Below are positions 51,201 through 63,880 of a stretch of DNA of 64,000 nucleotides, piece after piece; positions within the stretch are counted from its first letter, which is position 1, and the number at the start of each line of letters is the position of its first letter. A program made the translations under genes and the position numbers. The stretch is from Stichopus chloronotus (taxonomy: Eukaryota > Echinodermata > Holothuroidea > Aspidochirotida > Stichopodidae). The notes under the pieces are model-generated. The model saw only the letters and a list, made by a program, of their open reading frames with translations, searched no databases and was not told where the DNA came from. The stretch spans positions 5,980,501 through 6,044,500 of the forward strand of contig CM037845.1 of assembly GCA_021234535.1 (NCBI GenBank), given 5' to 3'.

Positions 51201-52954
51201 CCCAAGTTTCATTACCAGAATGAAAGACGCAATAAATAATGACATGACTTAACATCACTTCTCACTGTTGCGTCTTCTGCGTGATTGTAGTATAGTGAAT
51301 CAGATTTCAACCACTCTTTCACTTAACAAGTTCATATACACAAGAAAACATGCCCAAAACATCATGCCCAAACATCACCAAAATTCACTAGAGCTCTTAC
51401 GTTACTTAAGCATCAGTTTCCATATGTTGGCATCGAATTCTCCACAGCAAATTGGCTTGCGTGATTCACTGGCTGTCCCTTCCGTAATTTTAACCCCAAT
51501 TATTTTATTATGTATCATAAGGGTAAGGGGTAGGTATATTGGAGAATCCTTATCGTAAGGATTCATGTGTACATTTCATAAACCTAGGTTATCTGTTAGC
51601 CTCATGGGAACCTCCCATTTTACACAACTTTGTGTAAATGTATCATTACGTTTACTTTACCATAAGGTAAACATTCTACTCCAGCGTCTTCGTAATGACC
51701 ACAGTTATGGACAGACCACCCACGATTTTCGCAATATTCCAATCGTGTCTCATAACCAACACATTGAACGTCATCTAGAAAGATTTCACCAGTCCCTTCT
51801 CCGAAATGTGCGTTGGAATACGCCGCGACGGCTGATTGATAACCCAGCTGACGGCAGGTTACTCGAGCATCATTGATGTCCCAGCCGTCGTCACACACCG
51901 TGCCCCATTGTCCGTCATGATATATTTCTACTCTCCCGCTGTAATCGTCTGGACCGTCATAAAGACGAATATCTCCATCGTATTCTAAATAAAAACAATT
52001 TCAATACATATCAAATATGACTGAATGTGTTCATCGATATATTCCCCCAAGGTAAGAAAAGTTATTAAATGTTTTGACGTTTCTGTTTAATTCAAATTGT
52101 CTCCAACTCGTAGAATGTTTGTTTAGGTGATATTTTTTTGCTGGAAATATTAAGAATTTCCATTAGTACAATGGCTATTTCCTGCCTAAAAGTGAAAAGG
52201 CTTAGAAATTACTGTAAGGCATTTTTATGCATTTATTTTTTTTTCTAGTTGATACAAGTTCTACATCTAAACCATTGGAAACACTGGAATGTGCGATCTG
52301 GATTTTTATGTTTTTCATACATCCGTAGTCCGCAAGCACGAGAAAATCGGAATGTACTGACATCTTCAGTACCTTCAACATAACGATATTGAACAGGTAA
52401 TTAGAAATGGCTTTATTATCTCCTAAATGAAAACGAGAAAAAAGGGCCTAACTCGCCTAATAAATTAGCTCGATAAATTAGAAGCATATAGAAATCAGGA
52501 AACGGACGAGGAAACTGGACGATTTTACGACCTGTCTAAGGATCGTAACTTCTAATCTGATATTGGGTGTAAGTGGAAGAGATCAAAGGAATGATGACAC
52601 ATTGTAGAGATTGACATTTTGACAGTGAGATCTTAAATTAAAAACCGGTTTAAAGGTCGACATAACCACGACCATCCTCTCCCTTACAAAATTAGTTAAC
52701 TTTATCCAAACCATGACGATGCAATTATCACGTCCGTGGTGATTATACCTAGATGAACATGATTCTCTTCTCGAAACAAAAACAAAAAAGATTCTGCTCG
52801 GATGTGCTTAGATCAATTCATACAACAGTTACGACAACGTGGTAAACAGTTACAACAACTGTGTCCTACCTTGTCCTGCAACGTTTCGGAAGGAAAGTAA
52901 CAACAATCCTGACAAGGTAATCAGTGCATTCTTGTAATAAGTATCGATTAACAT
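48146..52954 (-). CDS. SRCR gene D2: signal peptide, three SRCR domains, 3' end uncertain
   Basis: Exons 52,954-52,870 (leader), 51,984-51,661, 50,122-49,769 and 49,505-49,152 (SRCR) join in phase 1. The leader is homologous to A, B and C (same 28 codons, ending AGQ), so D2 links the mini-genes to the larger receptors. SRCR domains about 29-136, 137-254 and 255-372, six cysteines each. The last two exons have equal length (354 bp) and near-identical motifs, a recent exon duplication, and both use GC donors. The 3' end has two candidates, both phase 1: 48,252-48,146 (soluble tail, secreted protein of about 407 residues) or 48,598-48,495 (hydrophobic end, possible membrane anchor). Alternative splicing could use both. 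Confidence 0.8.
48495..48598 (-). CDS. D2 alternative final exon with hydrophobic segment
   Basis: Acceptor AACTGTCAG|CA at 48,598, phase 1, then NDQVAGK and LVFMFILCFISLSAG...FIVQLVNS before TGA. Could be a short membrane anchor. The pyrimidine tract is poor, so it may be chance. Confidence 0.25.
49152..49505 (-). CDS. D2 SRCR exon 3 (GC donor)
   Basis: 354 bp, acceptor TCTCCCTGTGCAG|AT, donor ACTG|GCAAGT. DGDVRLVEGSSANEGRVEVY, NTVCDDDWDTADANVVCRQL, YFGAGDGEILLDNVHC, HDCSHGEDAGVRC. Sister of the preceding exon. Confidence 0.93.
49769..50122 (-). CDS. D2 SRCR exon 2 (GC donor)
   Basis: 354 bp, acceptor TTTTCTATGCAG|AA, donor TATG|GCAAGT. DGDVRLVGGSSPFEGRVEVY, NTVCDDDWDITDADVVCRQL, YFGAGEGDIILDDLRC, HNCVHSEDAGVRC. 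The nearest GT would break the phase 1 pattern, so a GC-AG intron is the better reading. Confidence 0.93.
50785..51133. mobile_element. hAT-type MITE in D2 intron
   Basis: Ends CAGGGGCGTAGCGAGG and TTGGCTACGCCCCTG are inverted repeats. Flanks AGCAATTA (50,777-50,784) and AGCAATGA (51,134-51,141) agree in 7 of 8 positions, an 8-bp target duplication. Interior has GGGGAGGGGTGTCCCTCC runs; no transposase. Confidence 0.85.
51250..51312 (-). pseudogene. SRCR exon stub in D2 intron
   Basis: Minus-strand reading SLYYNHAEDATVRSDV matches the C-terminal SRCR signature (HNC.HAEDAGVRC) with both cysteines lost. Trace of a further SRCR exon between D2 exons 1 and 2. Confidence 0.55.
51661..51984 (-). 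CDS. D2 SRCR exon 1
   Basis: 324 bp, acceptor TTTTTATTTAG|AA, donor TATG|GTAAAG. GDIRLYDGPDDYSGRVEIY, WGTVCDDGWD, VTCRQLGYQSAVAA, FGEGTGEIFLDDVQC, HNCGHYEDAGVEC. Confidence 0.95.
51985..52869 (-). other. D2 intron 1
   Basis: Plain A/T-rich intron; no relic or repeat recognised. Confidence 0.6.
52870..52954 (-). CDS. D2 exon 1: signal peptide
   Basis: ATG at 52,954; MLIDTYYKNALITLSG then LLLLSFRNVAGQ; donor G|GTAGGA, phase 1. 85 coding bases as in the A-C leaders. Confidence 0.82.
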
Positions 52955-53974
52955 GATGCTAGATTTAACACTCGTCAGGTCCACTTTTACATTCACAAGA
53001 AGATATCTGCAACTGCTAAATGAAAACCATAAAGCACGATGTGATATCTTAGTTCCTTCGTGTACTGATTACGTCTTATATTGTACACGTTAAGGTTGTA
53101 TAAAATGGACTTTAGACATATCTATATATTCTTGTTTACTCATAGAATGACACGCTTTGTTCTATTACAGAACGTCGATTAGGCTACATTGACTGCTTGG
53201 TTCTTCCTCGTCGTGCAATAAGAGTTATTATCAGTGTAGGCTTCAGTTATCATGCATGTAGCCCAGTAAATGTATATCATTGCATTCCGCATGATGCGAC
53301 ATGCATCTCCCTGAACCGGACAAACTTGTCATCCAATGCCGTGGTAGTATATCTTCAATTTTAATAATCTTACGAAGATGTATCTCATGTATCTCATATC
53401 GTATGTGTCCCATATCGCATCTATCTCATATTGTTCCAATCATTGTCAATTATGGACTGACAATGACGAGTTCGTAATAGGCGGTATGGTTTTTCCAGTT
53501 ACTGTTGAAAAGTGTTCAAAATTAATCTAATCAATTTTTTCGTCTTCAAAAAACGTTAGTTTTATTTCTTCTTGAAACCTTTTTTTTTTCTTGTTAATAT
53601 GGGATCATTCCTGTGATAAATTTTAATAAGTTTACAGAAAAATTCTATTCGGTTGAATAATTCTCAGAGGGGAACACGTGTAAAGAACAAGGGTTAATTC
53701 GTCACCAAGAATTTGTTATTTGTAATTTGTAATTGTAATTCACACATTTGTAATTTGTGTGTAATAGAAACATAGGTTGCTCGGGTATTCTTGTTGTGTG
53801 TCAAAGGTTTTGTATGACTCATTTAATTTACATTTTGCATTTCAGATTCTACGAAAATGATATTCGTAAATAGTTCTGCAGTTAACGAACTATTGAACCA
53901 TTAGCATCATAGTGAATTTCATAAATTGTCAACAAATTACGTATGTAGTACTACTGTAACGGGATACAGTGCGG
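52955..53974. other. 5' flank of D2
   Basis: No coding feature seen. Short direct repeats: TGTATCTCAT/CATATCG near 53,380-53,430 and TTTGTAATTTGTAATTG near 53,716-53,760. Promoter position unknown. Confidence 0.4.
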
Positions 53975-54779
53975 AATCCAGATCCAAGTGACAATATGCA
54001 ACCATTGACTTAAACAAATTAAGTGGTCAGTGCCAAACACATGGGGACGGGGGGGGGGGGGTGTGAGGATGGAAGATATTACTCAGGACATTTAAAGCAG
54101 AACATTTAAGAATGTCGTAGAATAATTCTTTTGCCCATCCCCTGTGGCTATGAACCAATACGATTGCGCTTGATCTACAATGCATTGAGTTGGAGTTGTG
54201 AAATTGGTGGTTTGTGGTAACACTGTTGTATATAGTGAAATATTCTCCACACTTTTTTTAAGTGAATGTACAAAGTTGTAGTGTAAAATATGCCATCCTG
54301 TTCCTGACTACCCAATGTAAGCTTAGCAATATATTGGGCAACATAAATCACATTTTCAAACAGTTTGGATAAAAATTTACATGAAAGTGTTAGTCTAGTC
54401 GGTCCCTCTACTGTAAGTGTAAGGTACAACAGTTAGAAATACATGTGTTGGCTCTATCAATGTAAGTAATTCTATATATTAAGGCTACAGATAGAGAAAG
54501 TCCCAAGTCAATCTGGACGAAGATACCTGGTTGGAGAAAACCTTCGAATAAAAGTTTGCGAAGATAATACGGATGGCTAGTTTGGGGTCTTTTCCACATG
54601 TCATGTCAATGTTTTTGGCAAATTGACCGATTGAGGAATTTGATGCTTTCGACGTTCGATCCTGCTTTCCTGAATAGGTAATAGTAACTGTAGTAGAATA
54701 CAAAGTGCATACAGACAACATTACAACTTGTGAGATACAAAGATGGTTTTGTGACTGAAATCTCTTACTTTAGGGAGTC

Positions 54780-56670
54780 TAAAACCTTAACAACATTACC
54801 GCATTTGCATCAAAAGGAAGTTACCTTGGAATAAACGTTGGTTAAGCATGTATACACGGTGCATACTGTGTGTCGCGGCTGCATACTACGTACGTATAAG
54901 CAGTATGTACCACGAATCATCTATGCAACGTTGAAAAAAAAGCCGGACGGTTGTGCAAATTTGCAATCACAGCAGAGCAACATATTGCGCAGATCATTAT
55001 ATATAGGTGGATTGGCTCAAAACTGTAGCCGACAGCCTTGTTAAGCTATTTTTCCCCGCTTATACGACTGAGGTTTCTTTTTGTCGAGAATTATGGGGGA
55101 AATTTTACTTCATGCTTTTACCAACACGCATGTTTTCCAAGTAACGAGATGAAAACATGCAATTCACTCCTCTTTTTGTTGTTCTCAGGTAGGCCTACCT
55201 TATATGATGGCAAGTACGGCCATATCGTACTTTCAACTGTTTTTCTAGGTAGGTGTACGCTACTTTGGAATATTCCGCGTTCTCTCGCTTTGCTTTGTTT
55301 TTATATCTTACAAACGTTGTTACTTATTTGATGTTTTTTCTCTTTACTAAAATACAAATTTGTGTTTGATGTGTCCTGCAAGGTGCACAGCTTTAGTGTA
55401 CACATTGAAGAAAGAGTCTTGGGATTTTCAGTAACCCTCAATCTCGGACTATTCCAATTGCATACTTCTGACTATAGCGTGTATATACTGCAACCAGTGG
55501 CGTAAATCTGATTGGTCAATGAAGCACAAGCCATTATGTGAAGGTAAGAATACGTTTGCAGTTCGGTTACGTACTGATCGACGACCTAAGAGAGCGAGCG
55601 GGTATCAATTGGTTCTTTCACACCGCTTTACTTTTTACTAAGTATTATTCATTTTTGTAAGGTTTCTTTAACTTTATTTTCAATCTCAAATTGACAGTAT
55701 AATGCAGCATACATGGAGTATGTACAGGATTGAAGGAGATTGAGGAGTGACAACAAGAAGCTCAAAAAGAGATTATTTACGTTGCCACCCCTGTACAACT
55801 AAACTAAGAAAGTTACGAAAGTAAGAGTAAATAGGAAAAGAGAAAATAAACTGAAGAAAAAAAAACAAAGAAAAAAACATGGAAAGAGAGTTTAATACTT
55901 GATTCTAGTTCATTGTGAGGTATACTTTGACTTGTTCAATTTTTTAAAGGAATTTAGGGTTTTACAATCTTTTACTTCCATTGGCAGGTCATTCCATGTT
56001 TTTGTACCAATATAACGAAGGGAGAGTTGTGAGGATTTAAGTCTAAAGTACTGCACGGTGCAATTGGTTTTGGAAAGACTAGGGTAAAAATGGCTACTCC
56101 TACACAACTGAAAATATTTGACAAAAATAGTCGGACATATATCATGCAACCAATTGAACACAAAAATAGCAGCATATGTCACAAATTGACATTCTGACAT
56201 GCAGATAATCGGAGAAATATGTTTTGTTCTTGACACTTCCGCTGTAAAAACAAATGGGCTCCGTGATTGGAAGGTGGAATTATAATATCTTTCAGAAACC
56301 AATTTTGGTGTGCACCGGTGTGTATTTATGAGAAAGCTGAGTTTTACTCAGGGAAATGAATGTCAGTGTTTGAAGACTGTGTGATGACTGTAAGTTATTT
56401 GAAGAGGGGTGGTTTCATGCAGAAGCATTTGAACAGCCAAAATATTACAAATACATCTGTCACCTGCCGTTGGTAGGCGAAGAACACATTCACTCAATTT
56501 TGCAAAAATCAATGTGCATATGTATGTTTGCATGTTTCTATTTGTGACATCTATTTTCAACAACATTAAAGATGAACGTGCTTCAAACATGTGAGCCGTT
56601 TGTTTTAAACACTGATTTCAGTTTGTTGAGATTCACAATTGACACACGAAGAAAGCTTAAAAACGACTTT
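54780..56670. other. Insert specific to copy E
   Basis: Copy D passes from TTAGGGAGAG to TGTCAACAATCC without this stretch (near 35,130). It contains the LINE tail and otherwise no feature I recognise. Confidence 0.6.
55905..56320 (-). mobile_element. LINE 3' fragment (end of reverse transcriptase ORF)
   Basis: 130-codon frame ending SLRYIGTKTWNDLPMEVK...LNSFKKLNK, the well-known C-terminal tail of many non-LTR retrotransposon ORF2 proteins (Y.G...WN.LP..IK...S...FK). No RT core upstream. It lies inside an insert of about 1.9 kb that copy D lacks. Confidence 0.7.
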
Positions 56671-57018
56671 CCCCAGTGTCAACAATCCCTTACATTGTAA
56701 ACACAGTGTCTTCAGATACGCAATTACATTACATATCATATGAGACATGTCACTTATTTATACGAAGTTAAAGTACCCTTATGTTGCCTTCAGGTCAAAG
56801 GTCACGTGATATAAACAAACACCATCAATAAGAGTCATCAAATTCAGTTTACTTCCTGAAATTTTAACATGAACAAACCTCGTAAACGATGTATCGCATA
56901 TTGACCTGAAGAGGCAGTAAACATAACGACAATCGCGTAATGAGCTAGTAATCGCTAGTCAACAGTGCCCCCCAGCATCATCATCATGTGAAAAAATTCA
57001 AACATTCAAAGGAAACTG

Positions 57019-57052
57019 AATTCCAGGCTCACTGAAAAGTGAGCCTGGAATT
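57019..57052. repeat. Perfect hairpin (15-bp arms, 4-bp loop) unique to copy E
   Basis: AATTCCAGGCTCACT, loop GAAA, AGTGAGCCTGGAATT. Copy D (about 35,480-35,502) has only the right arm. Confidence 0.93.
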
Positions 57053-57499
57053 ACAATGTATGGCTATATTTACGTAAAATTTGTACATTTCATGTTTACA
57101 AAACATTTTCACTATGAGCGAAAATGGGTGTTTTTTTTTTTCTTTTTCAAAGTCACGTGAAGACCTGAAGTACAGTAGTTTTTGAAATCTAGCAACAAAA
57201 TCACCGTGACACCACGGCTCAAATAGCCACTCGGTATTTTTCCCTGTGATCATTTTAAGTGATAGCACTGTCGGGTTTTCAAACCAAGAAAAATATAGTG
57301 AAGAGTAGTTAATAGATATTCACTGTAGTGAACTATCTCGAGGTTTTGTAAACCATAACAAAGAAAGGGACTTATTCTGGTATTTCTAATCAAACAGAGT
57401 ACATGTGCACATTGCGTGATAAATATTTCCAATAGTATATGCAAGAATGCAAGCATCTCAAGTAGTGTTAGTAAACGTGAACGCAAAAATGACGAATAG

Positions 57500-57720
57500 A
57501 GCGTCTCCCGTGACATCTTACAAAAACCTGCCCACGTTACTCCATCATCTTCGCGGAGTGCTCACACTTATTTGTGCTCCATCCCTCATATAATGGCACT
57601 GGCTCCAGTATTGTTCTTCGCCATTACACTGATTGTAATACATTATTGGCCCTATTCCTCCACCACAGTGTGATGCGAGGTGAAAATCTTCTGCTCCACA
57701 ACACTTTTCATTTCTATCGA
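57500..57720 (-). pseudogene. Dead SRCR exon, copy E
   Basis: Counterpart of 35,895-36,230, shorter. Readable: GGGIGPIMYYNQCNGEEQYW and SQC, then a frameshift. The N-terminal half (through WGTVC) is missing and the splice sites are lost. Confidence 0.85.
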
Positions 57721-58949
57721 TTTCCGTATTCAGTAGTCAAAATCTTGTTAGCACTTTATCTCAAGAAGGTTAATTGTGAGTATGTGTATTATCCATGTTG
57801 AATAGATGATGTCTATCAGTTTTTGCACATTTATGTTTTAAGAGGTGTTGAAAGGTTATTTTGAGTTATTAAAGGCTTGGTGATTTAAGAACAATAACTG
57901 TAGCTGATCTCTTAGTTGTCATGTGGCTACTTCATGTTTGTTTTATCATAACCGTAGTGCAAGGAATTACAGGGTTTTTTGGGCTTTATGGTCTTTCTTA
58001 TTGCTTTCTGTGTGCCATACGCCAGTAATAGTTTCTTCTGCCCTTACGCAAACAATCATGGCAACTGGATGCTAGAAGTGCACGCACAATGTAAACACTT
58101 GTCGCATTGATATCTTCTGTGTCCATCGTATTAGATCTCAAGAATGTTTCATGTCTTACTACTACTTACATAAGTCAGTGACATTGGCCGTTATGATTTG
58201 TAGATACAAAACGGGACTGTTTCACCGAATTTTAAAATTTGCCAATGGAAGACTAAAGTAAAATACAATGTAATTCAAATAAACCTTTCTTCATCTATAT
58301 CCAATGGAAATTTTCATTTATAAAAAGAATGGAATACGGTTTTACCTTGCACCGGTGAGACTTCAAAGTGCGTTTTTGTGAACTTGGACTTTGTACTGTT
58401 TCCTTGAGTCTAAATATCATCGTTGGAGTATTATGAACGCAGATTACGAACAAAGATGCTATCGTATCTTTCTAAAGTAGACACATGGATTTAATAGACT
58501 ACTCGTATGTCAGACTCTTTGCTCGTAAAATATGGTTCACTGGTATCGTAAGATCCTTGTCGTTTGTCTGTGAAAGTGTGTTTTATTTTGCAAAGCATAT
58601 TGACTGATAGAAAAAAGTAATTATTGACTCTACTGCAATTATGTCATTAAGATGGGTTATCAAACCGTTGTGTAAATACGTAACGGTAATCATCAGGTAA
58701 TCCGGAGATGGTTAGGAAATTATTCAGAGCACTTCACAGAAAACTGTACTTTTGCATCTTCTGCTTTCAGACGCATATCTTCTGATTTGAGCTGATGATC
58801 GTTTGCATTCAAGGGAACGAAACTTTCAACTCTAAGTTAAAAGCATTTTAGAGGGTAGGCCTACCGTCGCCGTCAGTGCCGCCATGACCTGCTTGTGACA
58901 AAAGTATGTTGCAACAATAAGCAGTCGTCACAATTTTAGGAAGGGGAGA

Positions 58950-61045
58950 TTTTGATGTGACCGAAGTTTATTCCGACACCCCTATGTTCCGACACCCCTA
59001 TATATTCCAACACACCTATATTCCGATTGCATGGGCTTAGTAAGGACTTGTGGGTCCCATGGTTAAATAGCAGTGCTTGGTCCCCAAACCAATCGTATCA
59101 CAATCTCAATGGTATAAGTTTTCTCCGGCCATTACCGCACATACAAATTGCAAATGCACAAGGTATGTTACTATGCGATACTATTTCATACTATTTATTG
59201 ATGTTATATTTCAACACTAAGGTCTTATAAAGCGTTTGTTGCAACTTTAAAGTGATCCCTGCATAATATGATACAAGCATCATAGCTAGCATCATAGCCG
59301 GACTCCAAAATTGTATTTACGTAATAGATGTGTAGCAACATATGTTCTTACATCATAAGACATGGTTTTACCCAATCCTTTAGGCAAGAGCTGAAATTCA
59401 CATATCATTAAGAAAGTTTACAAAATTAAAGGGAGTTTTGTTATGCGGTTACCGTAGTAAAACGGTTTTCTTGAGATATACTGCCACTATAAAGACTACC
59501 ACAGGTAATCGTTCTTCTGATAATATTAAAATTCTATATTTTGCCTGAAACCAAACACCTCTTAAACATATTTTAGGTACAGTATCTGTTTCAGTCTGTT
59601 TTACCCTCCGTTGCAAAAAGGTTTCTAAAATGGCCTTCGTGATTAACAGCTCCACATGTAAACAATAAAAAGTGTGAAAATATTTCACAACTTTAAAGTC
59701 AAAGCGGAGCACTGCCTCTACTCATCAGACTTATACCTGTCGTTATAGCGAGGGGGATGAAGTGACGTTTCTCCCATGACAAGGGTTCATGTCGGAAAAT
59801 GTCACAAGAATGCAACCAAGCGCTTTACCTGCACAGATCTCAAACCGATAAGATGCCAGGTATCACACTCTGCCTCTACCCATAAACACCATCCTCGTTG
59901 AGTGTATTTGTTTTAATAGTAGACACTTCTAAAAAGGGAAGTTCTCTTCACAATACTCTTCATCGATAGCACTAATACAAACCTTTTTTTTATTTTCATG
60001 ATATCGTGTATTCTGTGTAGATGTGTTTTTTAAAGAACTATTAACGAGGATAGTTACCTCCCGATTGACAAACATTGATAAAGCCCAGTCAAAATCAAAT
60101 CCCAATGGGTTTACGATTAGTTCCTGACGTAGTATTTTTAGGCAGTGCTATCGCCTAGGCGCCGGCAGATCTCCTGCCGAGTATCATGTCATTTTCGTAA
60201 ACCGAACCGGCACCGGACTAATTTTAATTCGGAGTTAAAATCAGTACCGACGTTGGCCATCAGAAAGTCATCGCCAAAAAGTAGGACGATTTCCGGCCGG
60301 ACGTCTGGCATATCTCCCGGCCCATGGTCAGTGTCGGTTTAAGTTAATTAGGTTTATATTTTTGCCTGTGACGTACGGAAAGGGTCCCACACGGCGATTA
60401 GCCGACTACCTGGAGACTGTTCGGAAATCGGCAGGAAATCTTTGTTTTGCAAGGGGAGGCTATATTTTATTTACTTTTTTTTCAAGAGACATATCCCATA
60501 GCTTCTGATATCTATTCTCTGAAATAGATTGGTGAAGTCCATTTACACCATCAAATGAACCTAACAAAAGCATCGTCATTGCCAACAACTCTCCTCTTAT
60601 TCTTAACTTTAACATTTGATGTGTACAATATATACCATGCTATGACAGCCTATACAGATAATTGCTGGCGGTTGCCATGGCAATCGTCATTGTTGGATTT
60701 GTTTGAGGCATTCAGTCACTTTCCTTAAAGATTGTTGCTGGTCGCCAGTCCTTCTCAAGTGTCAACTCATCAGCCAGGTGCGCAAACGCAACCTTCTTCT
60801 GGACTTGAGTCTTTCTTCGCACCTGTCTCTCTCTCTTCTGCTGTCACCAAATTTAAGGCAGTAACAATACCCGATGCGAAGTGCTCAATGGTGGCATGAG
60901 CAAATAGTTTTCAGTGTAATTTTCATTTCTTGTAAAGGGATGGGCGCCATTTTTCTCTTCTTTCTTCTCATACATTTCTTAGGAAGTGAATGGAGTTGCG
61001 CAGATCTCCTACATGTAATGATTACTCTTACGCAGAAATTGACCC
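58950..61045. other. Insert specific to copy E with TTCCGACACCCCTAT repeats
   Basis: Copy D runs from AATTTTAGGAAGAGGAGA directly into CATCAGATTCCGGTTTGCCG (38,560-38,590); in E these are about 2.1 kb apart. Near its left end are three to four copies of TTCCGACACCCCTAT (58,971-59,026). A CCGG-rich, foldback-prone stretch is at 60,150-60,420 (GCCGGCAGATCTCCTGCCG). No protein recognised. Confidence 0.55.
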
Positions 61046-63880
61046 GTGCCCACCAGATTCCTGTTTGCCGGTTATTTGTCGGTACTCTTACCGATGTCGG
61101 TCTGGACACCTTCTATTCTTCAAGAATCGGTCAGCACCCTGACGAATACCGTAATGACATCGAACTAGAGACTTTTGGGTGTCGGATGAGTACCTGCCGG
61201 AGACCGGTCGAGGATCGGTCATGAGATTAGGCATAGATTAAAAAAATCGCCCGATGACCGACCGGTCACTACCCCGGCCCCATGCGGGCCGTTTCCAATG
61301 TGATCACGTAGGCGTTATAGGCCGATTTTTCTCGCCTTTGTAAACGCCGTCCGATGCCTAGAAATCAGATAAATAGGTCATATTCAGATTAAATGTGTCC
61401 TAGGCATCGACAAGGTCCACGATTAGAATAACTGCATCAGACGTTGTATACGGCCCTGTGAGTGTCATAGGACACTCTAGTGAGGTCCACACTTCAGATG
61501 TATGTTGTTTATTAGGTGTACATTTTCTGAACGTTACGTGGATAACCCCTAGTAAAAACACCACACATGATTTCGTCAGAATCTGAGAAATTTACACAGC
61601 TATATTCGTTTTTCAATGCAGGGCGATTTAGTCCCGGTACGCAATCAGAATAAAGGTTGTATCGAAAATACACAAATATCCTTGCAAGCTGGTCTTATTA
61701 ATCAATATGTACGTCGGTGAGGATGTTTGTGTATGTCACGTTTGTACGCTCGTTTGAATGTTTGTACATGCATACACATGTAAAATAGTGCCCACGTACA
61801 GGTACAAACAAGAGCACTTAGTGCTGTACTTTTAACCTATATATTTAGAATCCGCATACAGTGAGACTTAAAGAAGGTCATGATGGCTTAACAGCGTAAT
61901 TCCTTGTTCATTACGAATTTTCATATATTGCTGGTACACAAGAGAATCGAAGACTAATAACACGTGAATGAGACAAGAAATGATGATGGAATCTAATTGT
62001 CTACTTGTCTACTTGTTGGAAATTAGTGCTTACCGACGAAGACACAGTACACTTTGCCTTATTGTTGCTTGCCTTGTAATTTGCTGGCGATTTACTTATG
62101 TACGTAAAATGTCCCCTCAAAGAGGGAAACCGAGAAAAACGTCTAAAAATGTTTAGGACTATTTGTGGAACATATCGACATCAATCCAATTTTGGGTTTC
62201 CATTTATAATGTCTGTAAAAATAATCTTTTTTTTTTCTAAATGATGTGTATAACCTTACATTGTTATAATTATACATATTTGTCATGTATGTTCATAGAT
62301 CAGATCAGATATTTTCCTACCAAAATGTCAGTGACAAGGTATTCCAGAGTGTTCAAGCAAATGAGCAGCATATTTACAATTATACCACTGTTTTTTTTTC
62401 GATAACTTTGGCGAAGGTATCGCATACAAGGATGCCTACCAACTTTGTGAAAATGAGATACAACATGCATTAAACTCATTTCCCTAATATTTCGGTCATT
62501 AGGTTTAGCAGGAAAGGGTATCAGAATAACGCTAAAGTTAGGAAAGATTAGGAACACACGAGGAAACTTTTGGCTACTGAGAGGAAAGAAGAGAATTCGC
62601 CCTCGTTGTAGTTTCCATTATTACACTAACAGCCTCTTTCTCACCTTTGCATCTGTCATCGAAAAAGAAAAAATGCACAAGCGCAAATGTGTTCCGCATA
62701 TATTGCCGTTATAGTTTCTTGAACAAGTTTATCCAATACTTTTAAACCCACATATCTATACCAGACGATTTCAATTCAGCCTATACCTAGACCTAGTATG
62801 ATCATGGCACAATGCGACTATAATCTGGGTCTGAGACAGAATTTGCTGATTCTACTGTATAATTCTATACCGAAACGTTTTACCACCATTCTACAAATAT
62901 GCCTAAATGAATTAAATTTGAATTTGCAAGCTTCAGGATGAGGAAGTGTGAAGACTCATCGAGTATCCTGCACTATATTCACCGCAGATGAACACCGGCG
63001 AGATTGGCTTACATTTTTTTTCGATAAGTGTTCAGCGGTTAAGGAGGCAAGCGTGAACCAATCCATCTCAATACCAATCCCGGAATTGTTCCCGTGGACC
63101 GGTATACCTCATAAAATATGAAAACACGTAATCTTATTGGGATGTTCCTCAAAGAAAACCGTTTATTTTAATATCAATGATTCATCACTAAGTAATATGA
63201 ACCTCCTAACAGCACTCACCACGTTATAACAAAGAAACCCCTCGTAGGAGGGAAACATGTAACACCGTATTGCTAATTGCACTGTTGTATACACTCTAAG
63301 ATTTATAGACCTACGTTTGGATGTTTCAATGAAAGCAGTTACTCAAGCCAGGGTTTACGAATATGTGTATTGATATACCATACAATATTGATGACTCTAC
63401 CCATTGGGTTTGCTAATGATGTGTTTGGCTTTCAAAACGAAATTGGATTGGTTATATACTGTCAAGTAAAGTGTGCCACGTAGGAACATGCTATTAAGAT
63501 TGTTTTGGTAATGCTAGTTTTGAAAAGGTTGTAGAAATACAACATCTTCTACAAATGTGTTTTCTGATGAGGGTATATTTGGTTTATTGACAAACGTGTA
63601 TCTCATACTGTTAAATTGGAAACGTCAACTTTCCAAGGACTTCGATTATTAAAATACCGTTGCATAGAATCAAATGCTATAATAACATCTGCCTGTGTGC
63701 AGTAATGATGTAATTCGAATTTCACAAATCAGATCTTAGCGAAATTATTTCCACTCTATCAAAAGCTTTACGATAAAAATGTAAATATTACATTAGTAAA
63801 TTATGACAATTGACATGCCATAAAAGTTAAAAGGTATCTTTGGATTTTAATTTAGCTACAATACTTTACTGAAATATATA
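61046..63880. other. Non-coding part of copy E
   Basis: Matches 38,574-40,680 with indels (extra 61,390-62,030). No gene seen. Confidence 0.5.

Larger units (their letters stand above)
50123..51660 (-). other. D2 intron between SRCR exons 1 and 2
   Basis: Contains a hAT-type MITE (50,785-51,133), a C-run at about 50,515-50,527 and an SRCR relic (51,250-51,312). Confidence 0.7.

Noticed and set aside
60874..61224. 116-codon plus-strand frame with a leader-like start
   Set aside because: It crosses the edge of the copy E insert into CCGG-rich repeat DNA and has no counterpart frame in copy D.
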